Assembly: GCA_900770725.1 (NCBI GenBank)
Contig: CAAGLL010000021.1
Location: 9,265-73,264 of the forward strand
Source of the DNA: an uncultured Succinivibrio sp.
Lineage (GTDB): Bacteria; Pseudomonadota; Gammaproteobacteria; Enterobacterales; Succinivibrionaceae
DNA length: 64,000 nt
Reading direction: 5' to 3'
Of this stretch, positions 28,909 to 40,423 are shown in pieces. The position numbers and the translations under genes are program-made. How positions within the stretch are numbered: position 1 is the stretch's first letter; the number at the start of each line of letters is the position of its first letter. The notes below the pieces were generated by a model, which was given only the letters and a program-made list of their open reading frames with translations, did no database searches and had not been told where the DNA came from.

Positions 28909-30543
28909 ATGGCCAAGCAACTTGAGGGCGCGCTGCCCATCATCGTCACGAACTACGCAAGGGCCTTCGGGGTCAAGGTGCGCATGCAGGGCTGCAGCGC
29001 CTACACCAACGGGAGCACCATCACCATCCCAAGGCTCGACCTCTCCGATCCAATAACCTCGCGCATGGCCTACGGCTACCTGGCCCACGAGTCGGCGCAC
29101 GTGCGCTACTCGGACTTCCAGGCCGCCGCGAGGGTGAAGCGCCGCTTCCTGCTGCACACCCTCGCGAACATCATCGAGGACGCGCGCATCGAGCGCCTCA
29201 TCGGCAGGCAGTTCGTCGGGGTATGGGAGAACCTCGAGCTGCTGCGCTCAAACCCGCGCTCAGGCTACGAGGAGTTCCGCCTGAGGGCGCCTTCGATGGA
29301 GGCTCTCCAGCAGGTGCTCGCGATGGTGCTCTTCTACACCGGGGCCTACTGCCAGCGCTTCAGGGTGCTGAGGCCCCGCGCAGCCTTCATGCTGAGGTTG
29401 CTGCGAGAGAGGATGGACCACGCGACGGTCACCAGGATCTGCGCGCAGAGCCTCATGGTGCTGGATGCCAAGGACACGGCAGACTCCATCAGCATCGCCA
29501 AGCGGATCATCAACACCATCAACGCCGAGGGCGTGCTCACGAAGGGCGCGCGCGGCGATCTCATGCCGCCGCGCGCCTCCCGCGCCCGCAGGGGCGGGGG
29601 ATCAACCCCGCGCAAGGTGCTCATGCGCAGGTACTGCGAGGAGCTCTCCGAGGCCGAGGCCAGGCTCAAGGCCAGCACCGGAGGCGAGGCCTCCAAGGTG
29701 GCCCCGGGCGCCGACCACGCCGCGGCGGTCTCGGCGCTTGGCAAGGAGGAGATGTGCGCCCGCGACGATCTGGGCGTCTTCGAGTCAGGGGAGTGCCGCC
29801 CGGGCAGGCTCGGCTTTGCCAAGATGGCTGCATCGTCTGCAAGGCTTCGGCGCGAGCTCTCGGCCCGCGTGCGGGCTTATGTCGAGGAGTACGGCAGCAC
29901 CTGCGCGCGCGGCAACCGCCTCAACCCCTACCGCCTGGCACTCCTGCCCATCGGCGAGACGCGGGTCTTCCGCGACCGGATCATAAGGCGCGACAACTCG
30001 ACCTCGGTGCACCTCCTCGTGGACTCGTCGGGCTCGATGCTCACCTTCGACGACAAGCGCCAGCTCACGCGCTGCGAGGCGGCCTGCCGCTGCGCGCTCT
30101 CGCTGGCGCTCGCGCTCGAGGGCATAAGCGGGATCCACACCATGTGCTCTTTCTTCCCGGGATCCGAGCACGAGGTGGACGTCTGCCTGCGCGACGGGCA
30201 GCGGGCCTCGGAGCGGCAGGCCTACTTCGACCAGGTGCCGCGCGGCTCGACGCCGCTTGCCCAGGCGGTGTGGCACGCCATTGGCTGCGCCGCGCGCACC
30301 GAGGCCCAGCGCCATGTCGTGATAGTCATCACCGACGGGATCCCCGACAGCGTGGGGCAGGCGCGCACGGCGCTTGCCGCCGCGCGCTCGCGCGGCGTGG
30401 AGGTCTATGGGATAGGGATCTGCCTTGAGTTCATCAAGAGCCTGATCCCCAACAGCACGGTGATCGAGGATCCCGCAGAGGTGCTCGGCGCGGTGTTCGA
30501 GATGTTCCAGAAGGCGATCCTGCCTGGGGAGCAGGCGCGCTGA
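28909..30543 (+). CDS. CobT-like VWA protein with HExxH metallopeptidase-like N-terminus
   Basis: 544 residues. Residues 60-64 read HESAH within YLAHESAHVRYSDF, a zinc HExxH motif, with an acidic IIEDARIERL segment about 30 residues later. The C-terminus is a von Willebrand A domain with an intact MIDAS motif (VDSSGSML, DxSxS). This layout recalls CobT/DUF2201-type proteins that normally pair with a MoxR/CobS AAA ATPase. No such ATPase is in the window. ATG 28909 follows AGGAGG by five bases. Function unknown; cobaltochelatase is unlikely without cob genes. Confidence 0.7.
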   Translation: MAKQLEGALPIIVTNYARAFGVKVRMQGCSAYTNGSTITIPRLDLSDPITSRMAYGYLAHESAHVRYSDFQAAARVKRRFLLHTLANIIEDARIERLIGRQFVGVWENLELLRSNPRSGYEEFRLRAPSMEALQQVLAMVLFYTGAYCQRFRVLRPRAAFMLRLLRERMDHATVTRICAQSLMVLDAKDTADSISIAKRIINTINAEGVLTKGARGDLMPPRASRARRGGGSTPRKVLMRRYCEELSEAEARLKASTGGEASKVAPGADHAAAVSALGKEEMCARDDLGVFESGECRPGRLGFAKMAASSARLRRELSARVRAYVEEYGSTCARGNRLNPYRLALLPIGETRVFRDRIIRRDNSTSVHLLVDSSGSMLTFDDKRQLTRCEAACRCALSLALALEGISGIHTMCSFFPGSEHEVDVCLRDGQRASERQAYFDQVPRGSTPLAQAVWHAIGCAARTEAQRHVVIVITDGIPDSVGQARTALAAARSRGVEVYGIGICLEFIKSLIPNSTVIEDPAEVLGAVFEMFQKAILPGEQAR

Positions 30544-30590
30544 TAAAGGCATGCGTCCCTGCCGCATCGGGCGGTGGCGCGGCTTCTATT

Positions 30591-30599
30591 TGGTAGAAT
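30591..30599 (+). promoter_or_regulatory. Extended -10 promoter of queA-tgt
   Basis: TGGTAGAAT, 23 bases before the queA ATG. Confidence 0.55.
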
Positions 30600-30622
30600 A
30601 GCCGCGATTTGCAGAGGGACAT

Positions 30623-32826
<2,204 letters not shown>

Positions 32827-32852
32827 TCGCAGGCATAGATGAAGATGATGAG

Positions 32853-32877
32853 GACGGGGGCGCTGCGCGCCCCCGTC
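32853..32877 (+). terminator. Hairpin after tgt
   Basis: Perfect 11-bp GC stem (32853-32863 with 32867-32877), 3-nt loop, without a T-run. Confidence 0.5.
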
Positions 32878-32960
32878 CCGTCCTGCGCAAGGGCGCCCTG
32901 AAGCGGCATTCCCGCGGCGATCCCCGGCCTGCCGGAGTGGGCGATAGCTCACACTTTTTG

Positions 32961-32969
32961 TGCTATAGT
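32961..32969 (+). promoter_or_regulatory. Extended -10 promoter of yajC
   Basis: TGCTATAGT, 70 bases before the yajC start. Confidence 0.5.
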
Positions 32970-33039
32970 TGGCAGGTTGTCAACTGACTGACCGCATTAC
33001 GCCAGCGCCTCCAGCGCTCCATTTTTACAGGAACAAGCA

Positions 33040-33555
33040 ATGAACATAATCTCCCAGGCTTATGCAGCCGATGCCGCCCCCGCAGCGGGCCAGGCCGGCG
33101 GCGACTTCAGCATGATCATCGTCCTCGCGGTGTGCATGATCGCCATCTACTTCTTCATCATGCGTCCTAACAACAAGAAGCGCAAAGAGATGCAGAAGCT
33201 CCTGGACAACCTGGCCGTGGGCGACGAGGTCCTGACCAACGGCGGCATCGCCGGCCGCATCACCAAGCTCCCCGACAACCGCGAGTACGTGCTCGTGGCC
33301 GTGTCCGAGGGCACCGTGCTGCAGATGAAGCGCAACTACATCGTCGCCGTGCTGCCCCGCGGCACCCTGATCTCCGTGGCCGTCGACAAGAAGGCCGTGA
33401 AGAGCCAGAAGGGCGGCAAGCGCCAGGAGAAGGCAGCCGAGGCCAAGAGCGAGCCCAAGGCCGTAGAGGCCAAGCTCGAGCCCAAGGCTGAGAAGAGTGC
33501 CGAGGACAAGGCTGGGGAGCAGCCTGCCGAGGAGAAGGAAGGGCAGGCCAAGTAA
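33040..33555 (+). CDS. yajC: Sec translocon accessory protein YajC with long charged tail
   Basis: 171 residues (E. coli 110). One membrane helix (FSMIIVLAVCMIAIYFFIMR) then the conserved PNNKKRKEMQKLLDNL and GDEVLTNGGIAGRI segments. It joins SecDF in the holotranslocon. From about residue 110 an added ~60-residue tail is almost all Lys, Glu and Ala with Pro (KSEPKAVEAKLEPKAEKS) and should lie in the cytoplasm. A terminator follows, before secD. Confidence 0.93.
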   Translation: MNIISQAYAADAAPAAGQAGGDFSMIIVLAVCMIAIYFFIMRPNNKKRKEMQKLLDNLAVGDEVLTNGGIAGRITKLPDNREYVLVAVSEGTVLQMKRNYIVAVLPRGTLISVAVDKKAVKSQKGGKRQEKAAEAKSEPKAVEAKLEPKAEKSAEDKAGEQPAEEKEGQAK

Positions 33556-33565
33556 CAGCCTCCTT

Positions 33566-33605
33566 CCAAGCGGCCGCGCCGGGCAACCCGGCGCGGCTTG
33601 GTTTT
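33566..33605 (+). terminator. Intrinsic terminator between yajC and secD
   Basis: Strong GC-rich stem (33566-33583 with 33587-33601, one 3-nt bulge), CAA loop, then TTTT. It may uncouple yajC levels from secDF or attenuate. Confidence 0.65.
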
Positions 33606-33651
33606 CCCACAAGAGCGCGCGGCCGAGCCGGCGCATCAGCAGAGATATAAA

Positions 33652-35529
33652 GTGCAAAACAAGTTTCCGCTTTGGAAGAACGTGATGGTGGTGCTGATCA
33701 TCCTGATCGGCGCCTTTTACGCTCTGCCCAACCTGTACGGCGAGGATCCCGCGCTGCAGGTCTCGGGCGCACACGGCCTTGACGTGGACTCAGCTGCCAT
33801 GGGGTCGGTGCAGAAGGCGCTCGACGGCGCCGGGATAAAGGCCCGCTACGAGCTTGAAAACGGCCAGCTCATGGTCCGCTTCAACACCACCGAGGACCAG
33901 CTGGTCGCCCGCGACTTGGCATCCAAGGCCCTGGGCGAGAACTACATCACCGCGCTGAACCTCGCGCCGGCCACCCCCGCCTGGATGCGCTCGCTGGGCA
34001 TGCATCCCCTGAAGCTCGGCCTTGACCTGCGCGGCGGCGTGCACTTCCTCATGGAAGTGGACATGGACGCTGCCATGAAGAAGATGACCGACCAGCTGGT
34101 CAACGACTTCCGCACCGAGCTGCGCAACAACGGCATCCGCCTTTCAGGCGCCCGCGCCGAGGGCGACAGCGTGGTCGTGGCCTTCCGCGACTCCAAGACC
34201 CGCGACGACGCGCTCTCGCTTCTTACCTCCAAGCACAAGGACTTCAAGCTCCAGGGCTACGATCAGGACGACAAGTTCTTCATCCGCGCGACCATGACCC
34301 CGCAGAAGCTCTCCGAGGTCCGCACCAACGCGGTCGACCAGAACATCAACATCATCAGAAACCGCGTCAACGAGCTGGGCGTTGCCGAGCCGCTGGTGCA
34401 GCGCCAGGGCGCCGACCGCGTGGTGGTCGAGCTCCCGGGCATCCAGGACACCGCCAGGGCCAAGGAGATCCTGGGCGCCACCGCCACGCTGGAGTTCAGG
34501 CTCGTTGACAACACCGCCGACGTGGCCGCCGCAGCCCAGGGCCACGTGCCCGCGGGCACCGAGGTGCTCTACGACGCCAGGCACTACCCGGTGGTGGTCG
34601 CAAAACAGGTGATCTTAACCGGCGACCACATCGTGGACGCCTCCTCGAGTGCCGACGAGAACGGCCGCCCGCAGGTGAACATCAGCCTCGACTCGCGCGG
34701 CGGCAACATCATGTCCAACTTCACCAAGGACAACGTCGGCAAGCCGATGGCCACCAACTTCATCGAGTACAAGGTGATCCAGGACGATGATCCCAATGCG
34801 CTCAAGCCAGGCGATCCGGGCTACAAGCCCAAGTTCAAGAAGGTCGAGCAGATCATCAACGTCGCGACCATCCAGACCCGCCTGGGCTCGAGCTTCCGCA
34901 TCACCGGCATCGACTCGGTGAAGGAAGCCCACAACCTGGCGCTGCTCTTGCGCGCCGGCGCCCTGATCGCCCCGATCCAGATCGTCGAGGAGCGCACCAT
35001 CGGACCGTCCCTCGGCCAGCAGAACATCGACAACGGCATGAAGGCCATGCTCTACGGCATGATCTTCCTGGTGCTCTTCATGGTCGTCTACTACAAGGCC
35101 TTCGGCTTCATCGCCGACCTGGCGCTGCTGTTCAACCTGGTGCTCATCGTCGGCGTAATGTCGATGATCCCTGGCGCCACGATGACGCTGCCGGGCATCG
35201 CCGGCATCGTGCTGACGCTGGGCATGGCAGTCGATGCGAACGTGCTCATCTACGAGCGCATCCGCGAGGAGCTGCGCGCCGGCAGGCCGGTGCAGGCGGC
35301 CATCAACGAGGGCTACTCGCGAGCCTTCGTGACCATCGCCGACTCGAACATCACCACCTTCATCACCGGCCTCATCCTCTTCATGGTGGGCACCGGCTCG
35401 GTCAAGGGCTTCGCCCTGGTGCTGATGATCGGCCTGGCCAGCTCCATGTTCACGGCCGTGACCGCGTGCCGCGCGATCGTCAACTGGATCTGGGGCGGCC
35501 GCGCCAACCTCAAGACCCTGAGCATTTAA
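33652..35529 (+). CDS. secD: Protein translocase subunit SecD
   Basis: 625 residues (E. coli 615). The N-terminus ([20 protein letters not shown]) mirrors E. coli SecD from residue 2; this argues for GTG 33652 as start over an upstream ATG at 33598, with a weak ribosome site. Periplasmic P1 region, then six C-terminal membrane segments with [18 protein letters not shown]. With SecF it uses the proton gradient to pull exported proteins across the inner membrane. secF follows after 10 bases. Confidence 0.95.
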   Translation: MQNKFPLWKNVMVVLIILIGAFYALPNLYGEDPALQVSGAHGLDVDSAAMGSVQKALDGAGIKARYELENGQLMVRFNTTEDQLVARDLASKALGENYITALNLAPATPAWMRSLGMHPLKLGLDLRGGVHFLMEVDMDAAMKKMTDQLVNDFRTELRNNGIRLSGARAEGDSVVVAFRDSKTRDDALSLLTSKHKDFKLQGYDQDDKFFIRATMTPQKLSEVRTNAVDQNINIIRNRVNELGVAEPLVQRQGADRVVVELPGIQDTARAKEILGATATLEFRLVDNTADVAAAAQGHVPAGTEVLYDARHYPVVVAKQVILTGDHIVDASSSADENGRPQVNISLDSRGGNIMSNFTKDNVGKPMATNFIEYKVIQDDDPNALKPGDPGYKPKFKKVEQIINVATIQTRLGSSFRITGIDSVKEAHNLALLLRAGALIAPIQIVEERTIGPSLGQQNIDNGMKAMLYGMIFLVLFMVVYYKAFGFIADLALLFNLVLIVGVMSMIPGATMTLPGIAGIVLTLGMAVDANVLIYERIREELRAGRPVQAAINEGYSRAFVTIADSNITTFITGLILFMVGTGSVKGFALVLMIGLASSMFTAVTACRAIVNWIWGGRANLKTLSI

Positions 35530-35539
35530 GGAGGCAAGC

Positions 35540-36487
35540 ATGCTGCAGTTCATCAAGGAAGGGGTCGTGATCCCCTTCATGAGGATCAAGATCTTCATCG
35601 AGCTCATATGCCTGGGCCTCGTCATCGCGAGCATCGTCTCGATGGCTGTCAAGGGCCTCAACTGGGGATTGGACTTCACAGGCGGCATTGTCGTCGAGAC
35701 CCAGTACTCCAAGGCAGTCGACCTCGAGGACGTCCGCAAGGCCTACCTCAAGCAGGGCATCGAAGGCACCGTGCAGTACGCGGGCTCCAGCTCCGACGTG
35801 ATGGTCCGCGTCGCCCCTAAGGACGGCATCAACCAGCAGTCGGCCACCAACAGCATCCTCTCGGCCTCCAAGAGCCTCGATCCTGAGGTCAAGCTCATGC
35901 GCTCGGAGTACGTCGGCCCGGCCGTCGGCGCCGAGCTAGTCGAGAGCGGCATCCTCGCCATCGTGGTGTCGATGATCGCGATCCTCGCGTACATCGCCTT
36001 CCGCTTCGAGTGGAGAATGGCTACGGGCGCGGTGATCTCGCTGACCTATGACGTCATCGTGGTGCTCGGCGTGTTCTCGTTCTTCCAGATCGAGTACGAC
36101 CTGACCGTGCTGGCCGCAGTGCTCACCGTAGTGGGCTACTCGCTCAACGACAAGATCGTCGTGTTCGACCGCGTGCGCGAGAACGCGACCAGGCTGCCGC
36201 GCAACATCACGATGGAGCGCATGTTCGACATCTCGCTGACCCAGACCCTCTCGAGAACCATCGTGACCTCGGGCACCACGCTGATCACCGTGGTCTCGCT
36301 GATGATCTTCGGCGGCGACATGATCTACGGCTTCGCCCTCGCCCTCTTCGTCGGCATCGTGTTCGGCACCTTCACCTCCATCTACGTGGCCTCCACTTGG
36401 ACGCTGCTGCTGGGGATCACCCGCCAGAACCTGATCCCGCGCAAGGTCGAGAAGAAGGAGACCGACATCATGGAGTCCATGGACTAA
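35540..36487 (+). CDS. secF: Protein translocase subunit SecF
   Basis: 315 residues (E. coli 323). N-terminal membrane segment, short periplasmic domain with LNWGLDFTGGIVVET, and five further membrane segments including YSLNDKIVVFDRVRENA. Partner of SecD. ATG 35540 has AAGGAGG upstream. nlpI begins 18 bases later and may share the transcript. Confidence 0.97.
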   Translation: MLQFIKEGVVIPFMRIKIFIELICLGLVIASIVSMAVKGLNWGLDFTGGIVVETQYSKAVDLEDVRKAYLKQGIEGTVQYAGSSSDVMVRVAPKDGINQQSATNSILSASKSLDPEVKLMRSEYVGPAVGAELVESGILAIVVSMIAILAYIAFRFEWRMATGAVISLTYDVIVVLGVFSFFQIEYDLTVLAAVLTVVGYSLNDKIVVFDRVRENATRLPRNITMERMFDISLTQTLSRTIVTSGTTLITVVSLMIFGGDMIYGFALALFVGIVFGTFTSIYVASTWTLLLGITRQNLIPRKVEKKETDIMESMD

Positions 36488-36505
36488 GTCCCAGGGGTTC
36501 CCAGC

Positions 36506-37507
36506 GTGAAACGCCTATTCCGCGCCGCAAAGGCCCGCGGCGCCATGGTCGCCGCGGGCCTTGTGCTAGCAGCCGTCCTCACGGCCTGCTCGAATACCCA
36601 GCAGGCGGGCCCTGATCCTGAAAAGGCAAGGCCCGGCGGGCCTTTCAAGGTGCCTGCCGAGTACGTGATGTTCCCGCAGCCGTTCTACGGCTCCTCCGAG
36701 CGCGATCAGGCGCTGCTCTTCAACGTCTCGCAGCTTTTGGACACCAAGGCGCGCACGCACCGCGAGCGCGCCGAGGTCTTCTACGAGCTTGGGATCATCT
36801 ATGACCGCCTGGGCCTCGAGGCGACCGCGCGCACCATGTTCATGAACGCGCTGGTCGAGAACCGCAAGTACGCCGCGCCCTACAACTTCATCGGGATCTA
36901 CTTTGCCGAGGACGGCCGCTACCAGGAGGCGCTCGACGCCTTCGACTCGAGCCTCGAGCTCGACGGCAGCGACCGCTACGTCAACTTCAGCCGCGGCATC
37001 GTGCTCTACTACGCAGGCCGCCCGCAGGTGGCGCTGCCGGACTTCGAGGCCTTCTACAAGGCCGACCACTCTGATCCCTACCGCCAGCTCTGGCTATTCC
37101 TGTGCGAGGAGAAGGCCCTGGGCAGGGAAAAGGCGCTTGAAAACCTCAAGCGCCGCTACGCGGCGACCCCGGCCAGTGCCGCCAATGACAACTGGGGCTT
37201 TGACGTGGTGAGGCTCTACTGCGGCGAGCTGCCGCTCAAGGAGTTCTTCTCGCGCATCAAGGCCTCGCAGGACCGCCCCGACGACTACGCCGACCACCTG
37301 TGCGAGGGCTACTTCTACGTGGGCAAGCTCGCGCAGATGGACGAGGACGACGCGCTCGCCTGCGACTACTTCTCGCTTGCGGCGGCGACCCACCGCTACG
37401 GCTTCCTCGAGTACCGCTACGCGCTGCGCGAGATCCGCTCGATAAAGCAGAAGTACGGCCTGCCCGCGGGGGCCGGCCCCGCCGCGTCCGGCGGTTCCGG
37501 ACTCTAG
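36506..37507 (+). CDS. nlpI: Outer-membrane TPR lipoprotein NlpI
   Basis: 333 residues (E. coli 294). Lipoprotein signal with lipobox LTAC (LVLAAVLTACSNT). TPR repeats match NlpI closely: AEVFYELGIIYDRLGLEATAR, NFIGIYFAEDGRYQEALDAF, RGIVLYYAGRPQVALPDF, and WLFLCEEKALG. NlpI is an adaptor that recruits peptidoglycan hydrolases and the protease Prc. In E. coli it sits by pnp; here it follows secF. An extra Gly/Ala/Pro-rich tail ends it. Confidence 0.88.
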   Translation: MKRLFRAAKARGAMVAAGLVLAAVLTACSNTQQAGPDPEKARPGGPFKVPAEYVMFPQPFYGSSERDQALLFNVSQLLDTKARTHRERAEVFYELGIIYDRLGLEATARTMFMNALVENRKYAAPYNFIGIYFAEDGRYQEALDAFDSSLELDGSDRYVNFSRGIVLYYAGRPQVALPDFEAFYKADHSDPYRQLWLFLCEEKALGREKALENLKRRYAATPASAANDNWGFDVVRLYCGELPLKEFFSRIKASQDRPDDYADHLCEGYFYVGKLAQMDEDDALACDYFSLAAATHRYGFLEYRYALREIRSIKQKYGLPAGAGPAASGGSGL

Positions 37508-37524
37508 CTAAAGCCGGAGGTGCC

Positions 37525-37878
37525 ATGAGGGCAGACGACATCCAGGACGACAGCCTCACTCCGATGGAGATCGAGTCGCTGAGCGAGCGCATGCTCCCTG
37601 ACGACGACGTGGAGATCATGTCCGAGTTCTTCAGCGCGCTCTCGGACCCCACCAGGATCCGCATCGTCGACGCGCTCCAGCAGCACCGCTGGCTGTGCGT
37701 CTCCGATCTGGCAACGCTGCTGGGGCTCACGAAGAGCGCGGTCTCCCACCAGCTGAGCAAGATGCGCCTGAACAAGCTCTTGCGCATCAAGCGCGACGGC
37801 AAGCGCGTCTTCTACGCCCTAAACGACGACCACGTCGAGAAGGTCTTCGCGATGGCCGTCACCCACATCCACGAATAG
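37525..37878 (+). CDS. ArsR/SmtB-family metal-sensing repressor
   Basis: 117 residues with a winged helix-turn-helix (LSDPTRIRIVDALQQ, then CVSDLATLLGLTKSAVSHQL). The last helix ends DDHVEKVFAMAVTHIHE, in which Asp, His(+2), His(+13), Glu(+16) reproduce exactly the alpha5 zinc site of SmtB (D-x-H-x10-H-x2-E). No N-terminal Cys metal site is visible. Predicted: a zinc-responsive repressor that leaves DNA when metal binds. GGAGG precedes ATG 37525; the cysteine desulfurase gene starts 11 bases after its stop, so it lies in the same operon. Confidence 0.85.
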   Translation: MRADDIQDDSLTPMEIESLSERMLPDDDVEIMSEFFSALSDPTRIRIVDALQQHRWLCVSDLATLLGLTKSAVSHQLSKMRLNKLLRIKRDGKRVFYALNDDHVEKVFAMAVTHIHE

Positions 37879-37889
37879 GCCCAGCTCCA

Positions 37890-39062
37890 ATGAACAATTC
37901 AAAAAAGCGCCCGGCGTACCTCGACTACGCCGCGGCGACCCCCTGCGATCCCCGCGTCATCAAGGAGATGGTCTCATGCCTTGAGATAGGCGGCGCCTTC
38001 GCCAACCCCCATTCAAAGGATCACGCCTACGGCTGGGAGGCGGCCGAGAAGGTCGAGGAGGCCCGCGCGCGCGTGGCCGCCCTCGTTGGCGCAAGCCCGC
38101 TTGAGATCACCTTCACGTCCGGGGCCACCGAGGCAAACAACCTGGCGATCCTGGGCCTTGCCAAGGCCTTGAGGCTCAAGGGCGACAAAAGGCGGCGCGT
38201 CATCACCTCGCAGATAGAGCACAAGGCGGTGCTCGAGGCCTGCGACGAGCTTGAGCAGGAGGGCTATGAGATTGTGCGCCTGCGCCCGCAGCCAGATGGC
38301 TCGATTGGCGTTTCGCAGGTCGAGGAGGCGCTGGATGACCGCACCTTCCTGGTGTCAATCGCCCAGGCCAACAGCGTGCTCGGCACGGTGAGCGACGTGC
38401 ACGCCATCGCCAGGGCCGCGCGCGAGCGCGGGGCCTTCTTCCACACCGACACGGCCCAGAGCGCGGGCTATGTGAAGACCGACTTCGACGCCTCGCAGAT
38501 CTCGATGGCCACCCTCACCTCCGAGAAGATCTGCGGCCCCAAGGGCGTGGGAGCCCTCTACGTGCAGCGCGCGCAGTCAGTCCCGCTCCACCCGCTCATC
38601 ATGGGCGGCGGGCAGGAAAAAGGCTTGCGCGGCGGCACAGTTCCGACACACGAGGTTGCCGGAATGGGCATGGCTTTTGAAATAATGGGAAAAGAAGGCG
38701 CGCAGGACGCAAGGCGCATCGGGGATTTGAGATTGCGCCTTGAGGATGCCTTAAGGCCGATCCCGGGATGCATCATCAACGGAAGCGGGGATCGCCGCGT
38801 TCCTGGGATCCTCTCGGTGAGCTTCAAGGGCATCGACGGGCGCAAGCTGCTCCCCGAGCTTTCGCTGCGCGTGGCCGCGTCGGCAGGCTCGGCCTGCTCC
38901 TCGTCGGATCTCAAGCCTTCGTACGTGCTCACGTCCATAGGGCTCCCCGACGAGCTCGCCCGCGCCTCGCTTCGGCTTTCGCTCGGCAGGTTCACCACGG
39001 CCCAGGAGGTGGACGAGGCGGCGAAGGCCATAAGGCAGGCTGTCGATAAACTTAGGATTTGA
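37890..39062 (+). CDS. IscS/NifS-type cysteine desulfurase, divergent
   Basis: 390 residues (E. coli IscS 404). PLP enzyme that takes sulfur from cysteine to a protein persulfide. Seen: His111 (QIEHKAVLE) stacking on PLP, DTAQSAG, Lys213 (SEKICGPKG) and the catalytic loop Cys336 (SAGSACSSSDLKPSYVL). Odd points: the His normally just before the PLP lysine (SGHK) is Glu212, and the NNEIGT segment reads NSVLGT. No iscU, iscA, hscAB or fdx lie nearby. ATG 37890 chosen by family N-terminus. It sits between a zinc-type regulator and pepB; E. coli also has pepB at the end of the isc operon. Confidence 0.85.
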   Translation: MNNSKKRPAYLDYAAATPCDPRVIKEMVSCLEIGGAFANPHSKDHAYGWEAAEKVEEARARVAALVGASPLEITFTSGATEANNLAILGLAKALRLKGDKRRRVITSQIEHKAVLEACDELEQEGYEIVRLRPQPDGSIGVSQVEEALDDRTFLVSIAQANSVLGTVSDVHAIARAARERGAFFHTDTAQSAGYVKTDFDASQISMATLTSEKICGPKGVGALYVQRAQSVPLHPLIMGGGQEKGLRGGTVPTHEVAGMGMAFEIMGKEGAQDARRIGDLRLRLEDALRPIPGCIINGSGDRRVPGILSVSFKGIDGRKLLPELSLRVAASAGSACSSSDLKPSYVLTSIGLPDELARASLRLSLGRFTTAQEVDEAAKAIRQAVDKLRI

Positions 39063-39094
39063 AGGGCCAAGGCCCGAACCTTGTGGAGGCAATC

Positions 39095-40423
39095 ATGAAG
39101 ATCAAGCTGTATGGCGCCAAGAACGCCCCTGAGGGCATGGTGGAGGCCGTCATGCGCGAGGGCGGCGCTGGCGCAAGCTACGCCGAGGGCACCGAGGTGG
39201 TGCCTGAGGGGCATGGCCGCGTCAGCGTGCTCGTGCGCAAGGACGAGCCATTCGCCTACATGCGCGCAGCCCGCGCGCTCTGCCGCGCAGGGCTGGTGAG
39301 GTTCAAGCTCCAGCCGCTGCAGGGGGCGGAGCTTGCCGATCTCTACTCCTTCCTGCGCGCCCTAGGCGGCGCCAGCGAGTACGAGGTCGCGCTGCCGCTT
39401 GACGAGGCCAGGCTCGAGCGCCTCTCCTCGCTCATCGGCATCGTGGACAAGGCCCGCGAGCTGTGCGACACCGGATCGCGCAACGCCGATCCGCTCTCCG
39501 TGGTGCAGTCCTGCGCCCACTGGGTCGAGAAGGCCGCATCCAAGTTCGGCGGCAGCTGCGAGGCCGCGATCATCAGGAAGGGCGATCCGGAGTTCTCGCG
39601 CTTTGCAGGGCTCAACGCCGTGGGCGCCGACAGCCTAGCCTGCATGGGGATCATCGACTACATGCCAGAAGGCTGCAGCGAGAGCTCGCCCTTCACCGCG
39701 GTGGTGGGCAAGGGCATCACCTTCGACTCGGGCGGGTACAACTTGAAGCCCGGCAAGTTCATGGAGGACATGCGCACCGACAAGACCGGCGCGGTCACCG
39801 TGGCCGCGGCGCTGTGCTTTGCCATCGCCACCGGCCTCTCCTCGAGGGTGCGCGCCTACCTCCCGTGCGCGCGCAACATGGTGGGCCCGGGCTCGATGGT
39901 CCCGGGCGACATCATCAGCTACCCCGACGGCACCCGCGTCGAGATCAACGACACCGACGCCGAGGGCCGCCTGGTGCTCGCCGACGGCCTCATCAAGGCC
40001 TGCGACGACGGGGCGCGCGCCATCGTCGACGCCGCGACGCTCACCGGCAGCGCCAAGGCCGCGGTGGGGCGCGACATGTGCTGCGTCTTCACGCGCGACA
40101 ACCGCCCGGATCCCGATCTGGCCGCGGCCTTCGACGAGAGCCGCGAGATGTTCTGGCAGATGCCGCTGTGCTCCTTCCACTCCCGCTTCTTGAAGTCCCG
40201 CCGCGCCGACATGCAGAACGCGGGCTCTGGCGTCTCGGTCCCGGGGGCGAGCGTCGCCGCGGCCTTCCTGGGCCACTTCGTGAAGAAGGACATCGGCTGG
40301 ATCCACGTGGATCTCTCCTCGGCCTACCTGCCCGAGGGATCCCCGTTCCTCGCCCCGGGCCCCACCGGGGCGCTCATCGCGCCCCTGGGGCTTTGGCTCT
40401 CGGGAGGGAAGATAGGTGTTTAA
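39095..40423 (+). CDS. pepB: M17 leucyl aminopeptidase (PepB-like)
   Basis: 442 residues (E. coli PepB 427). The two-metal M17 centre is present: GKGITFDSGGYNLKPG, MRTDKTGA and NDTDAEGRLVLADG, with the catalytic Arg in the last. It removes N-terminal residues from peptides in the cytoplasm. ATG 39095 has GGAGG at proper spacing; an upstream frame opens at 39059. Its end overlaps the cobB start by eight bases. PepA is possible by family, but the neighbourhood (cysteine desulfurase, cobB) favours PepB. Confidence 0.85.
   Translation: MKIKLYGAKNAPEGMVEAVMREGGAGASYAEGTEVVPEGHGRVSVLVRKDEPFAYMRAARALCRAGLVRFKLQPLQGAELADLYSFLRALGGASEYEVALPLDEARLERLSSLIGIVDKARELCDTGSRNADPLSVVQSCAHWVEKAASKFGGSCEAAIIRKGDPEFSRFAGLNAVGADSLACMGIIDYMPEGCSESSPFTAVVGKGITFDSGGYNLKPGKFMEDMRTDKTGAVTVAAALCFAIATGLSSRVRAYLPCARNMVGPGSMVPGDIISYPDGTRVEINDTDAEGRLVLADGLIKACDDGARAIVDAATLTGSAKAAVGRDMCCVFTRDNRPDPDLAAAFDESREMFWQMPLCSFHSRFLKSRRADMQNAGSGVSVPGASVAAAFLGHFVKKDIGWIHVDLSSAYLPEGSPFLAPGPTGALIAPLGLWLSGGKIGV

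Noticed and set aside
33598..33651. N-terminal extension of SecD from an upstream ATG
   Set aside because: The ATG lies inside the yajC terminator hairpin and adds residues absent from SecD; GTG 33652 matches the family start.
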